Source of the DNA: Nocardia amamiensis
GTDB taxonomy: Bacteria; Actinomycetota; Actinomycetes; Mycobacteriales; Mycobacteriaceae
Length of the DNA stretch: 64,000 nucleotides
Direction of reading: 5' to 3'
Assembly (NCBI RefSeq): GCF_015477605.1
Contig: NZ_JADLQX010000024.1
Location: forward strand, 1 to 64,000
Below are positions 33,408-40,977 of this stretch, in pieces; within the stretch, counting starts at the first letter, position 1, and the number at the start of each line of letters is the position of its first letter. A program made the position numbers and the translations under genes. The notes beneath the pieces were generated by a model. That model was not told the origin of the DNA and made no database searches. It worked only from the letters and a program-made list of their open reading frames with translations.

Positions 33408-33802
33408 AGCAGTCCGATCAGGGTGTCGAGCGCGCAGTCGATGGCGGCGGCGCGCTCGGCCGGCGTCATCGCGGCGGCGGCGGTCCACATGGCGTCGTTG
33501 GCGCCGTCGAGTCCGGTGCGTGCCAGCGCGCGGAACTGCGGCACGAAACTCGAGCTGTCGTCGTCGATGTAGGCCGAGGGGGGCACGCCGCCGAGTGCGT
33601 CCTGCAGGCCGATGCAGGCCAGCTCGACAACGCGGGCGCTGGTCGGTGCATGGTCGGCGACCGCGGCGATCAGTTCGCGCTGGCAGGGTTGACATCCGTC
33701 GAGTGCCGCGCCGACGAGCTGGCCGAGCAGCCCGGCGTCGACGTCACGCCCGAATGGGTCGACGTCGACGGGGGCGCCGGAGTGGGTGTGTTCGCGAATC
33801 AT
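33404..33802 (-). CDS. Hypothetical phage protein
   Basis: A 132-residue mainly helical protein with a CQPC pair near residue 37-40, an acidic DDDSSS loop and Ala-rich helices to the end. It begins in the stop of the upstream gene (ATGA). No family recognised. Confidence 0.55.
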   Translation of the reverse strand: MIREHTHSGAPVDVDPFGRDVDAGLLGQLVGAALDGCQPCQRELIAAVADHAPTSARVVELACIGLQDALGGVPPSAYIDDDSSSFVPQFRALARTGLDGANDAMWTAAAAMTPAERAAAIDCALDTLIGLL

Positions 33803-34002
33803 AATGCGGCGGAGTCCTCCTCGGAGGTGGTGAGTCGATGAATGAGCACCGCGGGGTCGGTCAGCACAGCGGCGGCGAGGGCGACGCCGAGCGGGCTGTA
33901 GGTTTCGCCGAGCGCGGTGAGCACGGCGATCAGGCGCTTGTCGGCGTCGCGGGCGGTGGACTTGCGGGTGGTCGTTGCGGTGCGGGCGATTCTGCGGGTC
34001 AT
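33799..34002 (-). CDS. Hypothetical phage protein
   Basis: A 67-residue protein with a strongly basic N-terminus (MTRRIARTATTTRKS) followed by a hydrophobic helix (VALAAAVLTDPAVLIH). It could be a small DNA-binding or membrane-touching protein. Start and stop both overlap neighbours by 4 bases. Not recognised. Confidence 0.5.
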   Translation of the reverse strand: MTRRIARTATTTRKSTARDADKRLIAVLTALGETYSPLGVALAAAVLTDPAVLIHRLTTSEEDSAAL

Positions 34003-35201
34003 GGGATGCTTCTTTGCTGCTGGATGGTTGGGCGTAGGGCGATGACTCGGGCGTTGCCGCGGGCCACGGTTGCGGCGTCGACGATGCGTTTGACGGTCTT
34101 GTGGTGGACCTTGGCGTGTTTGGCGATGCGGGTGATGCGTGGTGTGCGGCCGGCGGCGGCATCGGCATCGGCGGCCGCGATCACGACGGCCACGACATCG
34201 GGGGGCATGGTGGTGGCGCCCTCGGCGATCAGCCGCGCGGCCAGCGCGTGCACCGCACTCGGATGCAACTGCACCGCGCTCGCACGCGCAGCCGGGGCGG
34301 CCGGTGTGGCGGTGGGTGTGGGTGCACTACCCGCGGCCGGTGCCGGGGCAGGTGCGCTCGCGGCGGCGGGTGCGCGCGGCGGTGCACCCATCGGCGCGGG
34401 TGTGGGTGCACCCGCGGTGGCCTGCGGTGATTCCGGTTCGGCGGTCGCGGGTGCGGCCTGGTGCATGGCGTGGGCGACCGCGGTGCTCACGGTGTGGTGG
34501 ATCAGCAGCGCGATGCCGATCATGGCCGGTGGGATCGAGTGCACCCCGACCTCGAACCACGCGCCGGTGCGCAGGTGCGGGTAGGTGTTGAGCCCGAGGG
34601 TGAGCGCGAGCAGCGCCGCCTCCGCGGCGGTGCGGGCGCGGCGGTCGAGGTGGATCTTGCAGGCCGCCAGCCGGGACGCGCCGGCCATCACGATGATCAG
34701 GCAGACCGAGATCATCGCCTCGACCAGATAGCTGAACCAGTACAGCGGGTCGGTGACGGTGAGGCCGGCGGCGATGTTGTGCTGCACGTTCACCGCCGAC
34801 CAACCCATCGCCGCGGTGACGACGAACCCGACACCACGCCCGGCCCAGACCCGGTAGCGGCGCAGCCCGGCCAGCCACGCCGCCGGGTGCAGGGTGCGCC
34901 GATGCTCGGCCAGCGCCCGGGCCGCGCCGAGGGTGTCGCGCTGCTCGATCGCTGCGATCGCATCGGCGGTCTTGCGTGCGCGCTCGCGGGCGGCGGCCGC
35001 CGATCGGGCGCTGGCGCGCAGGCCTGCACGGTCCAGTCGGCGGGTGTACTCGGCCAGCTCGCGCTCGGCGGCCAGCTCGTCATCGCTGAGCGCGTCGGTC
35101 AGCGCCGGGTCGTTCTGGTGAGCCATCCGCAGCCGCGCCCGGGCGACGCGCCCGGCCAGGGCGTCGGCGGCGGTGTGGGTGGCGTGGTGGCGGCCGCTCA
35201 T
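33999..35201 (-). CDS. Multi-spanning membrane protein (DUF2637-like) with cytoplasmic HTH tail
   Basis: A 400-residue protein. An Ala/Arg/Glu coiled coil fills residues about 20-105; four transmembrane segments are visible between about 120 and 250 (VGFVVTAAMGWSAV, FSYLVEAMISVCLIIVMAG, EAALLALTLGLN, PAMIGIALLIHHTV). A Pro/Ala linker (about 265-315) leads to a DNA-binding-like helix-turn-helix (RITRIAKHAKVHHKTVKRIVDAA). Proteins like this occur in conjugative actinomycete elements and phages; their task is unknown. The start at 35201 overlaps the upstream stop. Confidence 0.65.
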   Translation of the reverse strand: MSGRHHATHTAADALAGRVARARLRMAHQNDPALTDALSDDELAAERELAEYTRRLDRAGLRASARSAAAARERARKTADAIAAIEQRDTLGAARALAEHRRTLHPAAWLAGLRRYRVWAGRGVGFVVTAAMGWSAVNVQHNIAAGLTVTDPLYWFSYLVEAMISVCLIIVMAGASRLAACKIHLDRRARTAAEAALLALTLGLNTYPHLRTGAWFEVGVHSIPPAMIGIALLIHHTVSTAVAHAMHQAAPATAEPESPQATAGAPTPAPMGAPPRAPAAASAPAPAPAAGSAPTPTATPAAPAARASAVQLHPSAVHALAARLIAEGATTMPPDVVAVVIAAADADAAAGRTPRITRIAKHAKVHHKTVKRIVDAATVARGNARVIALRPTIQQQRSIP

Positions 35202-35449
35202 GCTTGCCTCGCGGGCGGGGCGGCGGGTGGGGCGGGCAGCCATTCACCGACCGGTTTCCCGCCGACGGTGGCGCCGGTGACCACGTGCGCGTCGGGGACC
35301 GCGCCGCGGGCGCGCTGGATGCTGCGCAGCCCTCGGGCGATCCGGTCGGCGGTCACCCGGTCGCGGATGACCCGCAGATTCGGCACACCGCCTCCGGCGC
35401 CGCTCCACACGACACCGACCGCGCCCTCGATCCGCTCCTCCTCAGGCAT
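35198..35449 (-). CDS. Hypothetical phage protein
   Basis: An 83-residue protein. The ATG at 35449 lies 8 bases inside the exonuclease gene. PNLRVIRDRVTADRIARGL forms a helical basic centre and the end is Pro/Ala-rich. Not recognised. Confidence 0.5.
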   Translation of the reverse strand: MPEEERIEGAVGVVWSGAGGGVPNLRVIRDRVTADRIARGLRSIQRARGAVPDAHVVTGATVGGKPVGEWLPAPPAAPPARQA

Positions 35450-36236
35450 AGGTGATGGCTCCCATCTGCATCCGGTGCCACCAGCGGCGCACCCACAGCG
35501 CATCGGCCCGGGCGGCGTGTGCTTGGCCGGGCGCGGGTGGTTCGACGCCGCACAGCCGTGACAGCAGCGCCGAGTTGCGCGGCAGCCGCTCGAGCAGGGC
35601 GAGGGTGATCCGCAGTGGCTCAGCGGCCGCGGCCGCCAGCCCGCCTTCGGCCATCGCTGCCGCGTAGGAGACCCCGAGCTGGCCGCGCAGCCATCCGGCG
35701 GCCTCGGTGGCGATGTTGGTCAGGTGGTAGTCCCACGGCTCGGCATCCAACCCGTGGCGATCCAGCATCCACGCGAAGGTCTCGGTGTCGAAGTTCGGGT
35801 TCAACCCGACGATGTTGGTGCCCGCCGTCCACCGCGACACCAGCACCGCGGCGGTGGGCTCGTCGACCGCGAAGACCGTGGCCGGGTCGATACCGCCGTC
35901 GGCGATGGCCTCGTCGATGGTGGTCGCGGCGTGCTCGGCGGGGGTCGTGCCCGCCGGGATGTCGGGGGTGTGCGCCGCAGGCCACCACAGCACCGGCGGG
36001 GCATCCGGGCCGCGGTCGGTCGCGTACTCGACATGCCGTTGATGGAACCGGCCGATCTTCAGCGCGGCGGGTTCGGCGTAGGTCAGGTCCACCTTGGTGA
36101 TCTGGATATTGATCTCCCGGCATTCGACCGGGTCGCCGGAATATTTCTCGAATTCCTGGATCAGGTGAATTTCCCAGGGCCTACGACGCAAGTGAGCGGC
36201 CGTGGTCTCGACGTCGACGAACGTGGTGGATGCCAT
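35442..36236 (-). CDS. DnaQ-like 3'-5' exonuclease (DEDD family)
   Basis: A 264-residue protein. Motif I is FVDVETT (Asp8, Glu10), motif II lies in VGLNPNFDTETFAWML, and motif III is probably HAARADALWVRRWW with His and Asp. The acidic residues should hold two metal ions for removal of nucleotides from 3' ends. It directly follows the replisome organizer and overlaps it by 56 bases, so it probably proofreads or processes DNA in phage replication. Confidence 0.78.
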   Translation of the reverse strand: MASTTFVDVETTAAHLRRRPWEIHLIQEFEKYSGDPVECREINIQITKVDLTYAEPAALKIGRFHQRHVEYATDRGPDAPPVLWWPAAHTPDIPAGTTPAEHAATTIDEAIADGGIDPATVFAVDEPTAAVLVSRWTAGTNIVGLNPNFDTETFAWMLDRHGLDAEPWDYHLTNIATEAAGWLRGQLGVSYAAAMAEGGLAAAAAEPLRITLALLERLPRNSALLSRLCGVEPPAPGQAHAARADALWVRRWWHRMQMGAITYA

Positions 36237-37380
36237 TCGTGCTCCGTTTCTGAGTTCGTTTCGTGGTTCGTTTCGTGGAATCGAGGGCATTGCGGCGGGC
36301 CTCGGAAATCACCGGCACCCGCCCGTCGCCCGGGCTGGGGCGCGGCGCGTGGCGCTGCCAGTCGGCGACCGAGTACGCGGTGTGGTCGCAAACGACCACC
36401 GGCAGACCCAGGGCGACCAGTTCGGGTGGTTCGTGGCGATGGCCGTGGTGGTCGCACCACGAGCAGCCCTGCCGGTCGGCGGTGCGCTCGGCGACCACGG
36501 CGATGCGCGCCCGTGCCGCATCCGCGCAGTCGCCGCACGGCTGCCCGCAGCTGTGCCCGCACGCGTGCTCGCCCGCCGTCGCCGTGGCCGGTGGTCGGGA
36601 TCGATGCCGACCTGGTGGTGGTCTGCCGGGATCGTGATCAGAGTCGGAGTCTGTGCGCGGTTCGCGGGCGCGGGGCACGTAACTGGGTTGCGTTAGGTGA
36701 TTGTTTTTCTCGATCGGTGAAGAAACAGAAGGTGACCTAACAGCTGCAACTGCACCAGCAACACAGGGTTCGTCGAACCCTTCGCCGAAGGGTTCCGAAT
36801 CCGCCCGATTCGCCGGTTTCGGCCCCTCACCGGGAAGGGTTCCCGGAACCCTTCCCGTGAAGGGTTCGCCGAAGGGTTCCGGCGCGGGCGCGGGCAGCCG
36901 TGCGGCGCGCTCGCGCAGGTGCTCTTCGGCGGCGACCAGGGCAGCGTCCAGGCGGGTCGCCATCTCGGCGTTGGCGGGCCGGTGCACATCGACGCGCTGC
37001 AGTTCGGCCAGCAGCACCGACGCCAGTTTCGGGGAGCGGACCAGCGCCGCGGAGCGGGCGGCGTTGATCAGGATGTTCGGTTTGCGGCCAACCTCGTCGT
37101 CGTGCATGAATTCCCGCACCAGGAATTCCTCGGTGGCCGCATCGACGAACACCTCACCGGTGCGCTCCAGGCGTGCCAGCGCATCCCAGATATCGGCCTC
37201 GGTGGCCGGAGCGACGATCCGTACCCACCGCCGCACCGTCACCCGACCCAACCCGGCGTTATCGCATTCGGTGTGGCTTTGCAGCACGAGAAACAGCAGC
37301 TTCTCCAGAACGTCGTGCTGCTCGCAGAATTCGTCGTCCTGTAGGCGAGAGGCCCACGACTTCGTGAAATTCCGTCCCAT
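36181..37380 (-). CDS. Replisome organizer / replication initiator-like protein
   Basis: A 399-residue protein. The N-terminal 110 residues are winged-helix-like (LEKLLFLVLQSHTECDNAGLG, TEADIWDALARLERTGEVFV), as in phage replication initiators. A central Pro/Gly-rich linker (about 165-200) is encoded by the iteron cluster at 36766-36879. A Cys/His-rich module follows (HACGHSCGQPCGDC and CSWCDHHGHRH), then a basic tail. An initiator that carries its own binding sites inside the gene recalls lambda O. The sequence AGAGAGGCG precedes the ATG. Confidence 0.7.
   Translation of the reverse strand: MGRNFTKSWASRLQDDEFCEQHDVLEKLLFLVLQSHTECDNAGLGRVTVRRWVRIVAPATEADIWDALARLERTGEVFVDAATEEFLVREFMHDDEVGRKPNILINAARSAALVRSPKLASVLLAELQRVDVHRPANAEMATRLDAALVAAEEHLRERAARLPAPAPEPFGEPFTGRVPGTLPGEGPKPANRADSEPFGEGFDEPCVAGAVAAVRSPSVSSPIEKNNHLTQPSYVPRAREPRTDSDSDHDPGRPPPGRHRSRPPATATAGEHACGHSCGQPCGDCADAARARIAVVAERTADRQGCSWCDHHGHRHEPPELVALGLPVVVCDHTAYSVADWQRHAPRPSPGDGRVPVISEARRNALDSTKRTTKRTQKRSTNGIHHVRRRRDHGRSLAS
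36766..36879. repeat. Palindromic iteron cluster, candidate phage replication origin
   Basis: GAAGGGTTC or its complement occurs six times in 105 bp: 36775-36783, 36787-36795, 36834-36842, 36846-36854, 36859-36867 and 36871-36879. Copies come in pairs 12 bp apart. Three longer palindromes are perfect: GGGTTCG/CGAACCC (36766-36780), 10-bp arms around 36785 and 12-bp arms around 36844. The repeats run in both orientations while the protein reading changes, so DNA sequence rather than protein appears conserved. Confidence 0.75.
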
Positions 37381-37441
37381 ATAAATTCGCCTCTCTGACT
37401 TCCGGCCGGACCGGGGGTGGATCCGGCCGCATTGACTGGAA

Positions 37442-37693
37442 CTAGGTCTGGTCCCCGGCGAGCGGCTCGGCGATGTCGAACAGCCCAGGCTCAGCCAGTG
37501 CCGCGACGCGGCGCGCGGCGGCGCGTTCGTGCATCTGGCACACCGGCCCGATCCGCGCCGCCACCGAGCTCGGTGCGTGGACCCAGCCCCGGCAGCGGCG
37601 GCACTGCACCGCCAACCGCACCGGGGTGCCGTCCTCGAGCGCGGCCGCGGCGGTCTGCTCCGGCGGCTGGTCGTCGTGATGGGTGGCTGTCAC
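37442..37693 (-). CDS. Small zinc-binding protein (DUF6011-like)
   Basis: An 83-residue protein with CRRCRGWVHAPSSVAARIGPVC, the Cys pattern of DUF6011-type treble-clef proteins common in actinophages. It overlaps the upstream zinc-binding protein by 4 bases and lies 61 bp before the replisome organizer. Probably a nucleic-acid-binding helper; function unknown. Confidence 0.62.
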   Translation of the reverse strand: MTATHHDDQPPEQTAAAALEDGTPVRLAVQCRRCRGWVHAPSSVAARIGPVCQMHERAAARRVAALAEPGLFDIAEPLAGDQT

Positions 37694-38016
37694 TGGTCGC
37701 GCTCACTCTCGGGGAGATCTCCATCGGATTCGGTGACGTCGAACAAGGTCAGGGCCCCGACCAGCGCGCGGCACTCACCGCACAACCGATCGCGCGGCAC
37801 CGGCCGGTCCGGGGCGAACGGGCGGCGGCACTCCCGGCAGTCCATGAGCACCACCGGCCCATACCGGCCCACCCGGTAGCGGTGCGGCAGCGGGCCACAC
37901 TCCGTGCGCACCACCCGCACAGGCGGCGGCCCCCCACCGGCCGCAGGCCGCCTGCCCTGCTTCTCCGGAGGATCGCCACTGCCCGGCCACGGGCCCGGGA
38001 TTACTCCCGCGCACAC
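37690..38016 (-). CDS. Small zinc-binding phage protein
   Basis: About 108 residues from a GTG at 38016; the start is uncertain because a Pro/Gly-rich leader lacks coding character and internal GTGs near 37920 are possible. The conserved-looking part has MDCRECRRPF followed by RLCGECRALVG, a four-Cys zinc site, then an acidic tail. It overlaps both neighbours. Not recognised beyond the zinc motif. Confidence 0.55.
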   Translation of the reverse strand: MCAGVIPGPWPGSGDPPEKQGRRPAAGGGPPPVRVVRTECGPLPHRYRVGRYGPVVLMDCRECRRPFAPDRPVPRDRLCGECRALVGALTLFDVTESDGDLPESERDQ

Positions 38017-38321
38017 CCGGAGCCGCCCGCACCGCCGGCCTGCGCGTCCGCCGCCGCGCGCCACTGCTGCGCCATCGCCGACACCGCGTCGGCGTAGACG
38101 TAGGGAGAGGTGATGTGCAGGGCCGCTGTGTACGCCGCCACATCGGCCTCGACCCCCGGCGGCGGCGGGGCCAGCACGACGATCGCGACCGCCTCATCCC
38201 GCGCGGCCAGCCCGGCGGCCGTCTCGAGCAACCGCGCAAATGCCACACGAGCCTGCGTTTCATCAGTGACGAACGCGTGCGCGATGCTGCCGGAGAAGGG
38301 CTGGTCGCCGTTGATGGACAT
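38001..38321 (-). CDS. Hypothetical early phage protein
   Basis: A 106-residue protein starting MSINGDQPFSGSIAHAFVTDE, with AAGGAG 8 bases before the ATG at 38321. It is Ala-rich and helical with a hydrophobic strand AVAIVVLAPPPPG. It is the first well-supported gene of the replication operon, directly downstream of a region with a perfect 12-bp palindrome. Confidence 0.62.
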   Translation of the reverse strand: MSINGDQPFSGSIAHAFVTDETQARVAFARLLETAAGLAARDEAVAIVVLAPPPPGVEADVAAYTAALHITSPYVYADAVSAMAQQWRAAADAQAGGAGGSGCARE

Positions 38322-38334
38322 CGAATGAACTCCT

Positions 38335-38427
38335 TCACGAAGGGATGTGGACATGTCGGGCGAAAACCACAGAGCCGACTAGTCGGTTCGCGAAAGAGGA
38401 TGTGTAGTAGCGGTTTTCACCAGCCAT
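38335..38427 (-). CDS. Possible 30-residue leader peptide
   Basis: An ATG at 38427 follows GAGGAG at 10 bases, and the frame (MAGENRYYTSSF and onwards) closes with a TGA just before the next gene's ribosome-binding site. The length, the strong site and the direct coupling suggest a short translated leader. The palindrome at 38375-38386 lies inside it, which would be unusual for an operator. Weakly supported. Confidence 0.35.
   Translation of the reverse strand: MAGENRYYTSSFANRLVGSVVFARHVHIPS
38375..38386. promoter_or_regulatory. Perfect 12-bp palindrome CCGACTAGTCGG
   Basis: The palindrome lies in the leader of the replication operon, 54 bp before the start at 38321, and is locally AT-rich at its centre. 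It could be a regulator binding site. The flanking sequence (TTCGCGAA nearby at 38387) is also palindromic. Confidence 0.45.
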
Positions 38428-38767
38428 CCAGTAAGCTCTCCTCTCGCACGAACACTCGCCGTTGTCCCGCGGCTCCTCGGCCGCCGCGACCCGCTTCGCC
38501 TCGCTGGTCGCGGCGGCCGACGGCCGTTTCACCCCTTGCTCCAGGGGTATGTTGGGAAGGGGTGCGGCTCCGCGAAGGGCCAACCTCTCGCCATCGCGCG
38601 GGTCCTTCACCAAACAACCAGGGCCGCACCCCCGCACCTCGCCTGCGAGGACAATCCACCCGCAACGAGGGCAGCTCAGCTACACCGGCCACACGCCCAC
38701 CGGCGCACAGAAACTCGCCAGCGGCAAAGGCGCCGGACGTAGCCACACACGCAGCCACACGAACCAA
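38428..38767. other. 340-bp region without a convincing gene
   Basis: Long open frames cross this stretch on both strands, but their products are Arg/Pro-rich with no family resemblance and no ribosome-binding site. It separates the replication operon from the switch-proximal genes and may hold the promoter for leftward transcription at about 38.4 kb. No clear -10/-35 pair was found. Confidence 0.5.
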
Positions 38768-39373
38768 TCACCCACCCAGATCACCCCCTCCCCGCGCCCA
38801 GAACGACCGCGCCGCCGCGACATACATCGGCGGCGCCAGCGACGCGCAGCGGCGCGCCAGCTCCGGGAACTCACCACAGCGGATGTCGTCGGCGAGCACC
38901 TCGTCCGGGCCGCCGTCCCAGCCCCGTTCCTTGGCCGCAGACCACATCCGCCCCGCAATGTCAGCGGTCATGACAATCACGGCCTCGGTGCGATGCGGCA
39001 GCATGTGCAGTTCACCCCGGTGCAACGCTGCGCGTTCTTCCGGGATCATCCCGCCCGGGCCCGTGCGCAGCCCGAACGTCTCGACCTGCAACATGCAGGC
39101 AACCACGGGGGCGGCGCCGGGCTTGTCGCGTAACCGGTCAGCCAGATGCTTGGACATAACCTCGAGCAGCACAGGCGGGTAGTCCTGCGGCCTCACCCCC
39201 GGGTCGATGACCGTGACCATCGTCGCGAAGACACGTGTCCCATCCCAAGCCAGCGCAGTGAAGTAGTGCGGACTGTCCCACTCGTCGTGCCCAGCCACAG
39301 TGGCATTCGTCACACGCACCATCTCGTCCTCGGCCGGGCTATGCGCCGCGATCCACCCGAGCTGCGCGGTCAT
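38768..39373 (-). CDS. Hypothetical phage protein
   Basis: A 201-residue protein. It starts MTAQLGWIAAHSPAEDEMVRV; its ATG overlaps the preceding stop (ATGA). Folded-looking parts include YFTALAWDGTRVFATMVTVID and TEAVIVMTADIAGRMWSAAKERGW. Mixed alpha/beta, not membrane-bound. Not recognised; part of the first leftward operon after the switch. Confidence 0.6.
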   Translation of the reverse strand: MTAQLGWIAAHSPAEDEMVRVTNATVAGHDEWDSPHYFTALAWDGTRVFATMVTVIDPGVRPQDYPPVLLEVMSKHLADRLRDKPGAAPVVACMLQVETFGLRTGPGGMIPEERAALHRGELHMLPHRTEAVIVMTADIAGRMWSAAKERGWDGGPDEVLADDIRCGEFPELARRCASLAPPMYVAAARSFWARGGGDLGG

Positions 39374-39609
39374 CACGGCCACCTCCGCCCAGTCCGGACC
39401 AGCCACCGCCGCGCCACCACCGCCAGACGCGCGGTCCACATCAGCACCGCAGCCGCCAACGTCACCCCCGCCCACACAACGAACGTGCCAACCGAAACCC
39501 ACCCAGCCAGATACGCCACCCAGCCCGCGGCCAGCCCCGCCGTCGCCGACCACGCCGCAGCATCACTCGCCAGCGGCGTCCACCAGCGGTAGCCCGGGCC
39601 CGCGATCAC
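39373..39609 (-). CDS. Small membrane protein
   Basis: A 78-residue protein. The GTG at 39609 overlaps the upstream stop. Two transmembrane segments are visible (about residues 17-38 and 40-62) with a basic C-terminus (RRWLVRTGRRWP). Coupled to a second small membrane gene upstream. Such pairs near the immunity region often act in superinfection exclusion; that is inference. Confidence 0.55.
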   Translation of the reverse strand: MIAGPGYRWWTPLASDAAAWSATAGLAAGWVAYLAGWVSVGTFVVWAGVTLAAAVLMWTARLAVVARRWLVRTGRRWP

Positions 39610-39878
39610 GACGCCACCCGCCGATGCCGCCCCCGGACCCGAGCCCGGTGGCGCGCCACATAGTCGGAGACCCACGTCCACCCGCACACCCCGGCCGCAC
39701 CACACCCCGTCAACGCGACCGCGGCCATCGCCAACCACACGACCACGTCGAACAGGATCGGGACCCCCAAACCCACTGCCAGCTGCAGACGAGAGGCAGC
39801 GACCGCCACAAATCCGAGCCCCGCCGCGGTACGCACAGCGACCCATCCACGAGCACGCAACTGCACATACGTCAGCAC
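39606..39878 (-). CDS. Small membrane protein
   Basis: A 90-residue protein from the GTG at 39878 with GGAGG upstream (VLTYVQLRARGW). Two hydrophobic segments (about 13-33 and 36-60) are followed by a strongly basic tail (RHRARVRGRHRR). It overlaps the short gene before it and the membrane gene after it. Not recognised. Confidence 0.55.
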   Translation of the reverse strand: MLTYVQLRARGWVAVRTAAGLGFVAVAASRLQLAVGLGVPILFDVVVWLAMAAVALTGCGAAGVCGWTWVSDYVARHRARVRGRHRRVAS

Positions 39879-39958
39879 AGTCGGCCTCCATGTGCCGCAA
39901 ACTCGGCTCGCAGCAACCTGTGTGCCCAATCGGGCAGCTCATCGACGCGTGCACTCAT
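39872..39958 (-). CDS. Very small hypothetical protein (28 aa)
   Basis: The ATG at 39958 lies in the stop of the cro-like gene (ATGA) and its TGA overlaps the next GTG by 7 bases. The product (MSARVDELPDWAHRLLRAEF and onwards) is one amphipathic helix. Coupling at both ends supports translation; function unknown. Confidence 0.5.
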   Translation of the reverse strand: MSARVDELPDWAHRLLRAEFAAHGGRLC

Positions 39959-40188
39959 GACGCTGCCTTGTGCTGGCCGCCGTCTATCAAGACCTCTACC
40001 GAGATGCCCAGCAGGTCGGCGAGCCTCTTGAGCTCCACCACGTCGAATGTGACCTTGCCAGTTAGTCGACGAGAGATCGCCTGCTGACTGAGGCGCAGGT
40101 GGCGAGCCACCATTGACTGCGACAGGTTTGCTCGTGCAATTTCCGCTCTAGCCGAGCTTGCTACACGCTCAGCGTGCAAATCGGTCAT
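39955..40188 (-). CDS. HTH regulator, cro-like
   Basis: A 77-residue protein with an XRE-type helix-turn-helix (NLSQSMVARHLRLSQQAISRRLTGKV) and a C-terminal helix pair. It is the first gene of the leftward early operon and is divergent from the repressor-like gene at 40325. The ATG at 40188 has no ribosome-binding site but follows a TAATCT -10 box by 7 bases, so the mRNA is probably leaderless. One operator lies in its promoter spacer, another in codons 5-9. By position it is cro-like or excisionase-like; a repressor role cannot be excluded. Confidence 0.75.
   Translation of the reverse strand: MTDLHAERVASSARAEIARANLSQSMVARHLRLSQQAISRRLTGKVTFDVVELKRLADLLGISVEVLIDGGQHKAAS
40164..40176. promoter_or_regulatory. 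Operator CACGCTCAGCGTG
   Basis: A perfect 13-bp palindrome inside codons 5-9 of the cro-like gene, just downstream of the predicted transcription start. It shares TACACGCT..GCGTGCA with the second site 38 bp away, so one protein probably binds both. Confidence 0.68.
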
Positions 40189-40195
40189 GCCGCGT

Positions 40196-40223
40196 AGATT
40201 ACACGCTGGGCGTGCACCGTCAA
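40196..40223 (-). promoter_or_regulatory. Leftward early promoter with operator in the spacer
   Basis: TTGACG (40223-40218) and TAATCT (40201-40196) are separated by 16 bases on the minus strand. The second operator, CACGCTGGGCGTG (40202-40214), occupies the spacer. Binding there should block RNA polymerase, as expected for a prophage early promoter held off by the repressor. The start point falls at or next to the ATG at 40188. Confidence 0.72.
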
Positions 40224-40271
40224 TGAGGTTGCCGCATCGTGTTGCGGAGGCTGCCACGCCCGTGTGGCGCG

Positions 40272-40300
40272 TTGCCTACACTCTCAAGCTGGAATCTACT
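40272..40300 (+). promoter_or_regulatory. Candidate promoter of the repressor-like gene
   Basis: TTGCCT (40272-40277) and TCTACT (40295-40300) lie 17 bases apart on the plus strand, giving a start near 40307 and an 18-base leader without a Shine-Dalgarno sequence before the ATG at 40325. The match to consensus is moderate. Confidence 0.45.
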
Positions 40301-40324
40301 CGCTCACCGTGTCATCATTGGCGC

Positions 40325-40677
<353 letters not shown>

Positions 40678-40977
40678 GCGGCGTTTCCGCTGCGGGACAA
40701 ACCTTAACAGGCTGAGGTGTCAGAAGTGAAATCGCGCTCTGACCGGCGCTGATGCGGTATCTGCCTGCCCGTAACGCCGGGATGTGCGGAATTGATCTAT
40801 CGGTTGTAACGCTGCAGTGACGGGCGCGGTGTTCACATTGGCCCAGGCGTGACGTGCTGGCAGAATGTCCGATTGTGGTTCCGACCGCCCGCGTCACGGC
40901 GGGGTGAGCGGCATGGCGGTTGGCATCCGAAGCCATCGGTGCGTTCCGGGAGCACCGAGACTTGAAACGGGGTTGAA
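40678..40977. other. Intergenic region, tRNA-Lys to L,D-transpeptidase
   Basis: This 300-bp stretch holds the promoters of both flanking genes. A possible plus-strand promoter lies around 40830-40870 (TTCACA, then a weak AGAATG box). No open frame with coding character is seen; the longer frames are shadows. Confidence 0.45.

Noticed and set aside
36766..36879. CRISPR-like array
   Set aside because: Units of 9 bp with 3-4 bp gaps in both orientations are far too short for a CRISPR and lie within an open reading frame; they fit iterons.
38335..38637. 100-codon minus-strand frame upstream of the replication operon
   Set aside because: The upstream two thirds lack coding character and a ribosome-binding site; only the last 30 codons, from 38427, have a plausible site.
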